Positions 17,234 through 26,606 of a stretch of DNA of 64,000 bases are shown in pieces. Both the position numbers and the translations under genes were made by a program. The stretch comes from Crocinitomicaceae bacterium (GTDB lineage: Bacteria; Bacteroidota; Bacteroidia; Flavobacteriales_D; Crocinitomicaceae). Location: NCBI GenBank assembly GCA_016709005.1, contig JADJEU010000001.1:186001-250000 (forward strand), read 5' to 3'. The notes beneath the pieces were generated by a model, which was not told the DNA's origin, did not search any database, and saw only the letters and a list, made by a program, of their open reading frames with translations. Each line of letters begins with the position of its first letter. Position 1 is the first letter of the stretch.

Positions 17234-18295
17234 TTATTTCACCCGGTTCATGCCCATCGCCCTGAGCATCCAATTTGGAAGTCGTTTTCCGGCTTTGCGT
17301 TTTTTGAGATTGATGTACCAGCCCCATTTTTTCATAACCGGAACTTTGTGGGTTTCAACAAACTCAATCCAATTACCATCCGGATCTTCAATGTAAGAGA
17401 ATCTTCCACCGGCTTCACCCATGTCAAAAGTACTTCCGCTATCCACGGTAAAAGGGAATCCTGCAGCTTCACATTCTTCTTTCAGTTGATCCATTCCTTG
17501 TACATCAAAACACAAGTGAATGAAACCCCAATCTCCCCAGAATCTGTTTTCAAATATTTTGCGGGGAGATCTTTCTAAAGCCTGAACAAGTTCAATTTTA
17601 GTGGGACCCAGTAATTTTGAGAAAGGACCTAACCTTTCTTTTTTATGACTCAATAAAACACGTCTGAATTTTTGATTGCCTGATGGTAATCCGCTGAAGC
17701 AGGCAAATGAAGCTGTTTCGTCATATTCAATGACGTCATACTCTAAAATATCTTTGTAGAGTTTTAGTGCTTTGTCAATATCACTGACACCAATTAAAGC
17801 ACCTGCAACACCGCCACATTTAGAAGGGTGTTTAGTATCTTTAAACCAACCCGTTCCTTGCACAACGTTGAAAATATTTCCGTTCGGATCTTCTAAAAAA
17901 TAATTGAATTCACCGGTTGGAGTGGTTCTTAAATCGCCTAAAATTTTAACGCCTTTTGATTTATGATATTCAAAACTTGCTTTTACATCTTTTGACTTGA
18001 TGCGACAAGAATATGTACCTAAGTCGCCTAATTGAATATCAAATTCTGCTTTGTTTGTTGGGCGACTGGTAAATTGCCAGATTTCGAAACCACCACCACT
18101 TTCCATGCTTAAGGCAAGGGTTGCGGTTCTGCTGTGAACGACACCGCCTGTATAGCGTGTCATTAATGGAGCTTCAGCGGCCTCTTCAAAAATACGAACA
18201 TCTACACCAAACATTTCGCGATACCATTTCCAGATTTTTTGAACATCCGGAACACCAATACCCATCTGCTGAATTCCTGAAATTATTTTTTCCAT
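17234..18295 (-). CDS. VOC (glyoxalase/dioxygenase fold) family protein
   Basis: The 353-residue protein has two paired beta-alpha-beta-beta-beta (VOC) halves. 'GIGVPDVQKIWKWYREMFGV' opens the first and 'ALIGVSDIDKALKLYKDILE' the second; each is followed by 'FLEDPNGNIFNVVQG' and 'FSYIEDPDGNWIEFVE', the usual end of a VOC module with its metal ligand Glu. 'WGDWGFIHLCFDVQGMDQLK' gives a conserved His. VOC proteins include glyoxalase I, extradiol dioxygenases and 4-hydroxyphenylpyruvate dioxygenase; the substrate here is not clear. The C-terminal basic tail ('LKKRKAGKRLPNWMLRAMG') is unusual. It has a good predicted promoter of its own at 18312-18341. Confidence 0.82.
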   Translation of the reverse strand: MEKIISGIQQMGIGVPDVQKIWKWYREMFGVDVRIFEEAAEAPLMTRYTGGVVHSRTATLALSMESGGGFEIWQFTSRPTNKAEFDIQLGDLGTYSCRIKSKDVKASFEYHKSKGVKILGDLRTTPTGEFNYFLEDPNGNIFNVVQGTGWFKDTKHPSKCGGVAGALIGVSDIDKALKLYKDILEYDVIEYDETASFACFSGLPSGNQKFRRVLLSHKKERLGPFSKLLGPTKIELVQALERSPRKIFENRFWGDWGFIHLCFDVQGMDQLKEECEAAGFPFTVDSGSTFDMGEAGGRFSYIEDPDGNWIEFVETHKVPVMKKWGWYINLKKRKAGKRLPNWMLRAMGMNRVK

Positions 18296-18311
18296 GTGCG
18301 TATTTTTTTTG

Positions 18312-18341
18312 CAAATATAGTTGGATTAAGGGAAGTGTCAA
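18312..18341 (-). promoter_or_regulatory. Predicted promoter of the VOC-family gene
   Basis: On the minus strand TTG (18339-18341), a 19-bp spacer and TATATTTG (18312-18319) match the Bacteroidota consensus. The start codon lies 17 bp downstream of the -7 element. Confidence 0.55.
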
Positions 18342-18454
18342 GGGCGAAAAGGTTTGAGTGAATTTTTTTGAATAGTCTTCAGTAATGCCCTGGCGCATCA
18401 ATTGTGTAAAACTTGTAAAATCACTCTGGTTCAATTTTTGCTACTTTTGAGATT

Positions 18455-18924
18455 ATGAGATATTTCATTGCAACTTTCTTGTTAATTGCGACACTTGGTG
18501 TTTCGGCACAGGTGAAACTTTATCGGGGTGATTCAACTTTTGATTCTGACATTGCTTATACTATTCAAAACGGCTTTGTTTATCATGGTGATATGACTTT
18601 CAACAGAAAAGTTATTTACACGATTTCCAATAATAAAATTTATCTGGGCCAATCTAGTTCATCCTTTGATTGTTTATACACATGCACTGATACACAAGTT
18701 TACCGTGGTGAATCCAAGTTTAGTTCAGATTTGATTTATACGATTGATCAGGGCAAGGTTTACAGAGGCAATACTACTTTTCTACTAACTGTATTTTGAC
18801 ATTGGATGACAATAAAATCTACATGGGTGATTCAAATTTTTCGAGTGATGTGCTCTTTACTGTTACAGGTCTGAATGCTGAAATTACGCTTACTATTCTT
18901 GCTTGTATTGCAGGCCCTTATTAG
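18455..18924 (+). pseudogene. Small secreted tandem-repeat protein, broken by a one-base shift
   Basis: A signal peptide (MRYFIATFLLIATLGVSAQ) is followed by repeats of about 22 residues of the form xVYRGDSxFxSDIxYTIxxx: VKLYRGDSTFDSDIAYTIQN, FVYHGDMTFNRKVIYTISN, KIYLGQSSSSFDCLYTCTD, QVYRGESKFSSDLIYTIDQG. After 'KVYRGNTTF' the frame stops at 18799. Adding one T to the TTTT run at 18778-18781 restores 'GNTTFSTNCILTLDDN' and the next repeat, KIYMGDSNFSSDVLFTVTG, up to a stop at 18922-18924 (156 residues). The repair extends the repeat pattern exactly, so the shift is well supported. It lies 60 bp ahead of the DUF1573 gene and may be part of the same transcript. Confidence 0.75.
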
Positions 18925-18984
18925 TTTATGCGTAAGTTCCAGGCTTCTTTGTTAATCGAGATTTTGAATTTGTTTTCAGAAGGC

Positions 18985-20976
18985 ATGCGTAAATTATTTT
19001 GGACGCAATTTTCGTCAATTCAAAATCTCCTTTCAGTTTTAATTTTTTCAGTTTTAGTTTCTGCATCATTTTCCTCACTGGCACAGGTAATGGTTTCAGA
19101 ACCATCAAAAGATCTGGGTGAGATATTTGAAAACAGAGGAAGAGTCACCACTTTTTTTACACTGACAAATCCGTATCAAAAAGACACCATTCACATTTTG
19201 AATATTGAAACGTCTTGCGGCTGCACGGTTATTTTGACCCAAGACACGCTGATATTGCCAGGCTCAACCCTTGAACTGGAAGTTTCCTATGATCCAAAAG
19301 GGCGTTTAGGCTTGTTTGTAAAAAGTATTGCTGTGGTTTCGCTCACGGGTAAATCAAATCTGAGTACAACCTATCTCAACATTACCGGAAATGTAATTTC
19401 TGAAAGTGTTCAGGTTCGGCCAGAGAACACCCAATTGCTCAACTACAAGGTAGTGCCAATCTATTTTTATCCAATAACTGCTTATGATACTTCGTATCTT
19501 GATTTCAGTTATATCATTTCCTTTGTGAACGATTTGACCTATGAAATCGACTTCTATCAATTCACAACCATTGGATTTGAAATAGCAGTGATCGACAAAA
19601 AGTACATTCCGGAAATTGAATATCTCCTTAATTTTTCGAGATCAAAATTGTTACGTGAATTTAAGCGGCGCGGATTTTTTGGAACCACTGTGTTTTTTGA
19701 TGAACCGGTATTTGTTGTGGATGAAATTCCGGTTTGGTCTGCTGCCAGAATCAAAGTTTATTCGTCAAATTTTAATACTGAAATTTCAGAAGAAAGTATC
19801 ATCACAGTTTCTTCGAAAGACTTTGTTGAGAATATTGATCTTGCACTAGATTACCAGCGATTCAGCATGCCTGAATATGAAGATATTTTATCTCAGGTCA
19901 ATTTTGAAATGCTGGAAGGAAAGTTATTTATGAATACAAGTTTGAATTTGCGCGGTATCATTTTAACACCTCCCGGGGTGAGTAATGAAGAACGACTTGA
20001 GATCAGTCAAAAATTATCCAAAGAGATTTACAAGGAATTGAAAACACTAACTGGAATTTCAAAGGATGATTTCACAATTGAATTTGATTCTATAGGCGTG
20101 CATCCTGAGAATAAATACCGATTTGTTTTGTGGGATAAAGATGACGAACAAGATCAGCAGATTTTCAGATTTGAAGTTAAGAAAGACAGCATTGTACCGC
20201 CGCTTTTACCAACTTACAAACAATCGCTTTTAACAAGAACAACAATCGACACAAACAACATTGACTTCAAACGATTCTGGAAAAATCTGGTCATGAATAA
20301 AAAAGCAGGACATGATATTCAACTAGTCATCGAAACTTCTGTCTCTCAAATTCCGCGTAATGAAGGAGATGAAAATTTAGTGATTGCCAGAAAGCGGGCA
20401 AATGAAATCAGCGAAACATTGAATCGGATGTTTAAAGCGCAAACAGGTGGTGAAATTTCATTCATTTTAAAGCCTGTCGTGCATGGTCCTGAATACAAAC
20501 CAAGCCTGAAAAAACTAGTTGATTATGCACAATACGAGTATGTAAATTTAATTCCAACAACGCATTCAAATGGAAATAACAGAGATTTAAATCCGCAGCC
20601 GTATCAGGTAAATTTTGATTATTATTTTAATGGGGTTGATACCTCCTCATGGATGTTTGACAAGTTTGCCAATTACGTTGCAGCAGCTGTAGAACAAGAT
20701 GGGTACATTGAATTGCGCATTGAATCCAGTATCTCCAAGGTTCCTGTAGAACATGATCTTCCAAATGATTATCTTGTTTACTCAAGAGCCCATGAGAGTG
20801 AAAAAAGACTGCGTCAATATCTCAAAAAGAAATTAGTTGACGATAATCGTATTATTTTTACTGAAGAACGTTATTTGATTCAAGGGCCGGTTTATGATGG
20901 AACAATTCCAATTTTGCAGTTCCGGAAATTTCAATACATCAAAATTGTACCACAAAAATTTCTAACAAATGAATAA
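18985..20976 (+). CDS. Secreted DUF1573 protein with OmpA-like repeats
   Basis: The ATG at 18985 gives MRKLFWTQFSSIQNLLSVLI and a signal peptide ending SFSSLAQ; an earlier in-frame ATG at 18928 adds 19 residues and is possible. The N-terminal domain of about 100 residues is DUF1573-like: 'DLGEIFENRGRVTTFFTLTN', then the hallmark 'NIETSCGCTV', with 'LPGSTLELEVSYDPKGRLG'. The second half has two related stretches, 'IQLVIETSVSQIPRNE ... ARKRANEISETLNRMF' and 'IELRIESSISKVPVEH ... YSRAHESEKRLRQYL', that look like degenerate OmpA-type modules, which bind peptidoglycan in other proteins. The predicted place is the periplasm or outer membrane. The 3' end overlaps the DUF6702 gene by 8 bp if that gene starts at 20969. 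Confidence 0.72.
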   Translation: MRKLFWTQFSSIQNLLSVLIFSVLVSASFSSLAQVMVSEPSKDLGEIFENRGRVTTFFTLTNPYQKDTIHILNIETSCGCTVILTQDTLILPGSTLELEVSYDPKGRLGLFVKSIAVVSLTGKSNLSTTYLNITGNVISESVQVRPENTQLLNYKVVPIYFYPITAYDTSYLDFSYIISFVNDLTYEIDFYQFTTIGFEIAVIDKKYIPEIEYLLNFSRSKLLREFKRRGFFGTTVFFDEPVFVVDEIPVWSAARIKVYSSNFNTEISEESIITVSSKDFVENIDLALDYQRFSMPEYEDILSQVNFEMLEGKLFMNTSLNLRGIILTPPGVSNEERLEISQKLSKEIYKELKTLTGISKDDFTIEFDSIGVHPENKYRFVLWDKDDEQDQQIFRFEVKKDSIVPPLLPTYKQSLLTRTTIDTNNIDFKRFWKNLVMNKKAGHDIQLVIETSVSQIPRNEGDENLVIARKRANEISETLNRMFKAQTGGEISFILKPVVHGPEYKPSLKKLVDYAQYEYVNLIPTTHSNGNNRDLNPQPYQVNFDYYFNGVDTSSWMFDKFANYVAAAVEQDGYIELRIESSISKVPVEHDLPNDYLVYSRAHESEKRLRQYLKKKLVDDNRIIFTEERYLIQGPVYDGTIPILQFRKFQYIKIVPQKFLTNE

Positions 20977-21478
20977 TATGAAAAATCTACTTTCACTTTT
21001 CACATTCCTGCTATCAACCGGTTCATTATTTGCACATAGCTATTATGTTTCTACATCAAACATGGAATATAATGCGCAGACAGAAACAATCGATGTCTCA
21101 ATAAAAACAACGGCACACGATTTTGAACATATTCTGGAGACAAAATATAATCTGAGAATACACATTGAAACGATTGCTGATTCTTCTGAAATTGGTTTAT
21201 ACATTCAAACTTATCTGACTGAAAATTTCACTATAAAATCAAATGACGTTCAAGCCACAATGAAATACATTGGTAAAGAGGTCACCTTAAGAGATGAACT
21301 GTTCTTCTTCATTTCATTCTCAGGGCTAAAAAATCCTAAAACCATTCAAATAAAAAATACGCTGCTCTTCACAGAATTTACCCAACAACAGAATATCGTT
21401 CACTACAAGTTGGGTGATTTGTCAAAAAGCGTAACTTTAGTGGCGTCAAAACCCGAATCAGAAATAAAATTTGAATAA
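20969..21478 (+). CDS. DUF6702 family secreted protein
   Basis: The protein is about 169 residues with a signal peptide (MKNLLSLFTFLLSTGSLFAH). The mature part starts HSYYVSTSNMEYNAQTETID, which is close to the opening of DUF6702 proteins in Bacteroidota ('HPYYVSV-x-EI-x-Y-N'). The start may be the ATG at 20969 (overlapping the upstream stop) or the one at 20978. The domain is beta-rich and 'VTLRDELFFFISFSGLKNP' recalls other members. DUF6702 genes commonly sit next to M1 metallopeptidases, and one follows here 4 bp after the stop. A joint role at the cell surface is likely but undefined. Confidence 0.75.
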   Translation: MNNMKNLLSLFTFLLSTGSLFAHSYYVSTSNMEYNAQTETIDVSIKTTAHDFEHILETKYNLRIHIETIADSSEIGLYIQTYLTENFTIKSNDVQATMKYIGKEVTLRDELFFFISFSGLKNPKTIQIKNTLLFTEFTQQQNIVHYKLGDLSKSVTLVASKPESEIKFE

Positions 21479-21482
21479 CCCC

Positions 21483-23741
21483 ATGATCAAACTTAAGTAC
21501 TTGTTAGCAGGAACATTTTTGGTTCCCGCAATCTCTTTTACACAAGATAAATTTGCACAACTCTACGAAGAATTTGCAACTCCCAATGTTTATAGAAATG
21601 CCGCTGGTGCACCCGGTCCGCAATATTATCAGCAGCAGGCCAACTACATGATTCAGGTAACGCTGGATGATGACAAACAACAAATTAAAGGGGAAGAAAC
21701 TGTAACCTACATTAATAATTCTCCTGATCCTTTAACTTATCTCTGGCTTCAATTGGATCAGAATATTCAGAAACCAGATTCAGATAGAAATCTTACAGAA
21801 ACAGGTGATATCAATTCGGTTTCAAGTCCGTGGGCGCTTTCAGGTCAGATTAAATCAATGGAATTTGACGGGGGCTATAAAGATATTGAAGTGACAGACG
21901 TGGCCGGTGCCAAATTGCCGTTCACCATTGTTGGAACAATGATGCGCATTGATTTAGCAAAACCACTTTTAAATGGTGCTTCTTTTTCATTCAAAGTAAA
22001 ATGGTGGTTCAACATAAACAATCGCATGGAATTGGGTGGAAGATCCGGATACGAATATTTTGCTGAAGAAGATAATTATCTCTACACGCTTGCCCAATTT
22101 TTTCCGCGCATGTGTGTGTACAATGATGTAGAAGGCTGGCAGAATAAACAGTTTTTAGGTTCAGGAGAATTCACCTTGCCTTTTGGAAACTATGAGGTGA
22201 TGATTACTGTTCCAGATGATCACATTGTTGCTGCTACAGGTGAGTTACAAAACGGAACCAAGGTATTAACGAAAGAACAGCAAGAGCGCTGGAAAAAAGC
22301 ATTGGTATCTGAAGAGCCTGTATTAATTGTAACGCAAGACGAGGCAATTGAAAATGAAAAGGAAAAATCCAAGGGAACAAAAACCTGGCATTTTAAAGCA
22401 ACCAACGTACGTGATTTTGCTTTTGCTTCCTCCCGTAAATTTATGTGGGATGCGCAAGTAGTAAAACAAGAAACTAAAAACGTGATGGCAATGTCTTACT
22501 ATCCAAAAGAGGGAAATCCTTTGTGGGAAAAATATTCGACACGCGTTGTAGCACAAACTCTAAAGACTTACTCAAAATTTACATTTGATTATCCATATCC
22601 GGTTGCAATTTCTGTGCACGCTGCATCGATAGGAATGGAGTACCCAATGATTTGTTTCAACGGCGGAAGACCTGATGAAGATGGCACGTACAACGAGCGC
22701 ACTAAATATGGAATGATGTCAGTGATCATTCACGAAGTAGGGCACAATTATTTTCCAATGATTATCAATTCAGATGAAAGACAATGGACCTGGATGGATG
22801 AAGGATTAAATACATTCTTGCAATATCTTACCGAACAGGAATGGCAACGTGATTATCCGTCAAGAAGAGGGCCTGCGCATCTGATTGTGGATTATATGAA
22901 TGGCAGCAACACACACCAAGTTCCAATCATGACCAACTCAGAGCAACTGGTTCAGTTTGGAAATAATGCTTACGGCAAACCAGCAACGGCTTTGAATATT
23001 TTGAGAGAAACAATTTTAGGCAGAGAACTTTTTGATTTTGCTTTTAAGACCTATGCAAATCGCTGGATGTTTAAACACCCAACACCGGAAGATTTTTTCA
23101 GAACTATGGAAGATGCTAATTTGGATTGGTTTTGGAGAGGTTGGTTCTACACAACTGATTATGTTGATATTTCAATCAACAATGTAAAATGGTATCAACT
23201 TAATACCCATAATCCTGAAACAGAAAATCAATTTGCAAAAACGCAAATGGAAGAATCTGACAAAAACATTTCGGATATCCGTAATAAAGAAGAAATAAAA
23301 CAAACGGAGAACGAAAAAAATCCAGCCTTGAATGATCAGTACAACACTGCCGATCCTTTTGCAGTAACTGAAGAAGACAAGCAGAACTATGCTAAATTTT
23401 TAGGTGAACTTTCAGAGAGTGACAAAAAATTGCTGGAAGCAGGATATCAGTTTTATCAAATCGATTTTGAAAACAAAGGTGGTTTGGTGATGCCAATTAT
23501 TTTACTTTTTACTTTCAATGATGGAACTACAGAACTTGTGAGAATTCCGGCTGAGGTATGGCGTTATAATAACTACTCTATTTCAAAAGTTTTTATTTTC
23601 AAGAAAGAAGTTGCCTCAGTAGCAATGGATCCATATCTGGAAACAGCAGACTGTGAAGTTGAAAATAACAACTGGCCTAGAAAAGCAATTCCTTCAAGAT
23701 TTGATGCCTTTCAGGAAAAGGGCTGGAATGGAAAGTGGTAA
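21483..23741 (+). CDS. M1 family aminopeptidase
   Basis: The ATG at 21483 is preferred to a TTG at 21471. A signal peptide (IKLKYLLAGTFLVPAISFTQ) leads into an M1-like protein of 752 residues. The zinc site is complete: HEVGHN with His417, Glu418 and His421, and the third ligand Glu440 in 'WTWMDEGLNTFLQYL', giving HExxH-X18-E. 'YPYPVAISVHAASIGMEYPM' contains the exopeptidase motif region, with GMEYP in place of GAMEN, as is usual for the Bacteroidota branch. It would remove amino acids from peptides in the periplasm or on the surface. It follows a DUF6702 gene at 4 bp, the typical arrangement. The C-terminal region after residue 570 has no assigned domain. Confidence 0.92.
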   Translation: MIKLKYLLAGTFLVPAISFTQDKFAQLYEEFATPNVYRNAAGAPGPQYYQQQANYMIQVTLDDDKQQIKGEETVTYINNSPDPLTYLWLQLDQNIQKPDSDRNLTETGDINSVSSPWALSGQIKSMEFDGGYKDIEVTDVAGAKLPFTIVGTMMRIDLAKPLLNGASFSFKVKWWFNINNRMELGGRSGYEYFAEEDNYLYTLAQFFPRMCVYNDVEGWQNKQFLGSGEFTLPFGNYEVMITVPDDHIVAATGELQNGTKVLTKEQQERWKKALVSEEPVLIVTQDEAIENEKEKSKGTKTWHFKATNVRDFAFASSRKFMWDAQVVKQETKNVMAMSYYPKEGNPLWEKYSTRVVAQTLKTYSKFTFDYPYPVAISVHAASIGMEYPMICFNGGRPDEDGTYNERTKYGMMSVIIHEVGHNYFPMIINSDERQWTWMDEGLNTFLQYLTEQEWQRDYPSRRGPAHLIVDYMNGSNTHQVPIMTNSEQLVQFGNNAYGKPATALNILRETILGRELFDFAFKTYANRWMFKHPTPEDFFRTMEDANLDWFWRGWFYTTDYVDISINNVKWYQLNTHNPETENQFAKTQMEESDKNISDIRNKEEIKQTENEKNPALNDQYNTADPFAVTEEDKQNYAKFLGELSESDKKLLEAGYQFYQIDFENKGGLVMPIILLFTFNDGTTELVRIPAEVWRYNNYSISKVFIFKKEVASVAMDPYLETADCEVENNNWPRKAIPSRFDAFQEKGWNGKW

Positions 23742-23782
23742 TTGAGAAAATAGTTTAACTTGGTCTTGTTAATTCAAGGTCG

Positions 23783-24445
23783 ATGAAATTTCTTATTCCA
23801 TTTTCTGTCATTCTCTTTTGTTCTTGTAATTCATCACAAAATACTGATGTAGCTGGTCAGAATGATACAGTTACGTTTGATTCTATTCAACCTGAACTAC
23901 CTGTTCAGGATTCAGCTATCGATTACGGTGTGTCTGGTTACAGTCATTTATTGGAAATCATATCGGAATATTCTTTTGATGCAAACTTGACTTCTACTTA
24001 TGATGAAGCCATGGAATGGTTATCTGATGAAGGGCTAGAGGTGTCTTCTGCTTATAGTGAAGAAGAGAGTCATTACAACATTGACTTTGAAATTCGATCA
24101 ACCAATGAAGATGCGTCGTGCGCTTTTCATTTCGAATATTCTTCTGATGGCGAGTACTCAACGTATCGACATATTATTATAAATGTACAAGAAGATTTAA
24201 AATCTGCTTTCATAGAAGAATTAAAAGTCTGGTACAGTGGTGCGCTTGAATTGCAAAATATCTAGGCAAAATGTTTTCAAAAGAAGTGGGGAGCCACAGG
24301 ATATGTTTGGGAAGAGAAAACGCAATATGGCATTGTACAGTCAAGTATTCAACGATCTCCGGGCGACGATTCCTATCCTTGGATTGAGCTCAGAAGAAAT
24401 GGCTACAAAGATGTTGCAGATGATGAGTTGATTGAGTGTGATTAG
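23783..24445 (+). pseudogene. Lipoprotein with an in-frame TAG stop
   Basis: MKFLIPFSVILFCSCNSSQN is a lipoprotein signal. The mature part, mainly acidic (EEESHYNIDFEIRS), has about 145 residues before a TAG at 24263-24265. After this stop the same frame continues for 59 codons with protein-like content: 'AKCFQKKWGATGYVWEEKTQ', 'PWIELRRNGYKDVADDELIE', then TAG at 24443-24445. Because the frame is unchanged, a single substitution from GAG or CAG would restore a 220-residue protein. The ORF at 24237-24431 in another frame is a shadow. Family unknown. It lies 41 bp downstream of the M1 peptidase. It could be real pseudogenisation, a sequence error or stop-codon readthrough; nothing in the sequence favours the last. 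Confidence 0.65.
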
Positions 24446-24451
24446 CGTTCA

Positions 24452-25294
24452 CTAGGCTAATAAAAAACTCCTTTCGGGTTCTAATTTCCAACTCACTTTT
24501 TTACCAGTTACCGGGTGTAGAATTTCTAGAAAGAATCCCATCAATCTGACTTGGGATTTTGTAGTGTCGCCGTATTTTTCATCTCCGATAATCGGGCAGC
24601 CAATGTGTGACAGATGTACACGAATCTGATTCTTCTTACCCGTGTCGAGTGTGACTTCGATTAATGAGTTTTTCTTTTCAAATCGTAACCATTTGTAATG
24701 CGTGATGGCATGAACTGCTCCTGGAATTTCGGCAGGAATCACGTTCATTTTCAAACTTCGTTCAATCAACCAGGTGTCAATTGTTCCGCTTGGCTTTTCT
24801 GGTTTAGTGCGTGTGAGTGCTAAATATTTTTTTGTATATTTTTTCCAGTTGGTTTGCAGAACCTCTACAATTTTTTCAGATTTAGCAAACAACACAAGAC
24901 CTATTACTTCTTTGTCTAATCGATGAACAACATGTGCTTTGATTTTTCCTTTTGATTTAGCCTGAAGATAAGTATCAACCAATTTATGCAGTGTAGGACG
25001 TTTAGTAATTCCTTCACCGGATGTTAAAACTCCCGCTACTTTTTCTACAACTAAAATAGCATCATCTTCATAAACCAACTTAAAGGGAAGTTTTACTTTT
25101 GACTTTTCACCCTCTTTCAAAACTTCAACCACATCACCTTGTTTCAGTTGATCTTCCTGCGATTTGGCTAAAACATTATTGATCTTTATCTGCTCATTTT
25201 TGAAATAAGATTTGATAGTAGAGTTGGATGCTCCGGCATAATGAATCTTTAAAAAATCAAGCAGCGAGGAATTTTTTTTAACGTGGTATTTCAT
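24452..25294 (-). CDS. RluA family RNA pseudouridine synthase
   Basis: The 280-residue protein starts with an S4 RNA-binding domain ('LLDFLKIHYAGASNSTIKSY', 'INNVLAKSQEDQLKQGDVVE', residues about 11-60). A catalytic domain follows with 'HVVHRLDKEVIGLVLFAKS', where D127 of HRLD is the catalytic aspartate, then 'GTIDTWLIERSLKMNVIPAE' and 'LDTGKKNQIRVHLSHIGCPI'. It converts uridine to pseudouridine in tRNA or 23S rRNA. Which uridine cannot be deduced. Length is close to normal for RluA-type enzymes with an S4 domain. It is convergent with the lipoprotein gene to its left, with 6 bp between their stops. Confidence 0.92.
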   Translation of the reverse strand: MKYHVKKNSSLLDFLKIHYAGASNSTIKSYFKNEQIKINNVLAKSQEDQLKQGDVVEVLKEGEKSKVKLPFKLVYEDDAILVVEKVAGVLTSGEGITKRPTLHKLVDTYLQAKSKGKIKAHVVHRLDKEVIGLVLFAKSEKIVEVLQTNWKKYTKKYLALTRTKPEKPSGTIDTWLIERSLKMNVIPAEIPGAVHAITHYKWLRFEKKNSLIEVTLDTGKKNQIRVHLSHIGCPIIGDEKYGDTTKSQVRLMGFFLEILHPVTGKKVSWKLEPERSFLLA

Positions 25295-25320
25295 TTGTCT
25301 TTTGTTGGGAAGCGATTGAT

Positions 25321-25539
25321 GGTTGATAGGTTTATAAGTTGATAGGTTTAAGGAGTTTTGTTTTCACTGGTCCGTTGAAAGTTGTTTAAGTGGTTCCCAA
25401 TTTAATTAAAATGACATTAGTTTTGGTTTTTCATAAATGTATTGTAAAGTGAGGGGGCTTTCCAGTCAGTCTTATTTCGTTGTGAGTAGCTTCAAACTCT
25501 AAACCTTTCAATCCATCAACCTTTTCTCAACCTATCAAC
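25321..25539. repeat. Intergenic inverted-repeat element (GTTGATAGG type)
   Basis: The left arm has GGTTGATAGGTTTATAAG and a second GTTGATAGGTTTAAGGAG (25321-25355). The right arm, CTCTAAACC ... CCATCAACC ... CTCAACCTATCAAC (25497-25539), is its imperfect reverse complement. The central 140 bp shows no gene. The right arm ends within a few bases of the stop of the methyltransferase gene. The structure is like a miniature inverted-repeat element and may also act as a terminator. Confidence 0.55.
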
Positions 25540-26426
25540 TAACGACGGAATCGCAAAAACGTCCCCAACGGTAATTTCTGATTTCCTCTGCTGTTCAAGA
25601 AAAACTCACCGTATTCCATTTTCTCTGGTTTGAAAAAGGCATCAGCAAGATTTGCAGAAACTACTGAAGACAAACCCATTGAATATAAATTCAGAACCAA
25701 GAAACTTTGTTTCGGAGCTAAGAGCAAACTGCATTGTTCCAAAAGTTCTGTGAGTCCTTCTTCTAAAACCCATTTCTCACCATCCGGTCCGCGGCCATAG
25801 GCTGGAGGATCTAGAATAATTCCGTTGTATTTTTTTCCGCGTTTCACTTCACGCTTTACAAATTTCAAAGCATCTTCAACCACCCAACGAATGCCTGAGA
25901 GTTTACTTTCGGTTTCATTTTCACGACCCCATGTGATCATGTTTTTTACGGCATCCACGTGTGTAACATCTGCACCAGCAGCTTTGGCGACAAGTGATGC
26001 TCCACCAGTGTATGCAAAAAGATTTAAAACGGTTCCGGGTTGATCCCAGCTTTGAATCGTCTCAGCAATAAAATCCCAGTTATTGGCTTGTTCTGGAAAA
26101 ACTCCAATGTGACCAAAAGAGGTAAAATTCAATTTCATCTTAATTGAAATGGAATCATATTTATAATTGATCCACCAATTTTCTTTTGCTTTGGTATTAA
26201 ATTTCCAGCCATCATTATTGCCAGTTCGCTGGCGCGATTTGGAAGAGTCACGTACAAAACGAGCTGCCGCCATACGTTGCCATTCTTCATTTTTGAGTTT
26301 CTTTTTCCAAATGGCTTGAGGTTCTGGCCGAATCAAAATATACTCGCCAAATTTTTCCAGTTTTTCAAAATCGCCGGAATCAATCAATTCGTAATCTTTC
26401 CAATGAAGAGGTGAGAGCAATTGCAT
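25539..26426 (-). CDS. Class I SAM-dependent RNA methyltransferase (RlmI-like)
   Basis: The 295-residue protein has 'VLNLFAYTGGASLVAKAAGA' as the SAM-binding motif I, 'WVVEDALKFVKREVKRGKKY' next, and 'GIILDPPAYGRGPDGEKWVL' as the conserved catalytic motif IV (DPPxYGRG). The N-terminal part (residues 1-90) is an OB-fold-like or EEHEE region with 'RPEPQAIWKKKLKNEEWQRM'. It is in the group that holds RlmI/RlmK and similar rRNA methylases, and would methylate a base in 23S rRNA. The length is short for RlmI (about 400), and the PUA domain is lacking, so the exact target is uncertain. Confidence 0.85.
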   Translation of the reverse strand: MQLLSPLHWKDYELIDSGDFEKLEKFGEYILIRPEPQAIWKKKLKNEEWQRMAAARFVRDSSKSRQRTGNNDGWKFNTKAKENWWINYKYDSISIKMKLNFTSFGHIGVFPEQANNWDFIAETIQSWDQPGTVLNLFAYTGGASLVAKAAGADVTHVDAVKNMITWGRENETESKLSGIRWVVEDALKFVKREVKRGKKYNGIILDPPAYGRGPDGEKWVLEEGLTELLEQCSLLLAPKQSFLVLNLYSMGLSSVVSANLADAFFKPEKMEYGEFFLNSRGNQKLPLGTFLRFRR

Positions 26427-26606
26427 AGTGCGGTAAAATTAGGAATTAATACCGATAGAACATTCAATATAGGGCAATATCGGCTGCCGCCTCATTGTCC
26501 TATTTTCATGTTTCATCGGCATTTACCATTGTAAATTTATTTTTTAGCGGGGCGAAAAAATAAATACAATCGGTATAATAATTAATTTCGTGCTTCATAC
26601 AAGTTC

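Noticed and set aside
24237..24431. 64-residue frame after the lipoprotein
   Set aside because: The main frame continues here beyond the TAG with better protein content, so this is a shadow.
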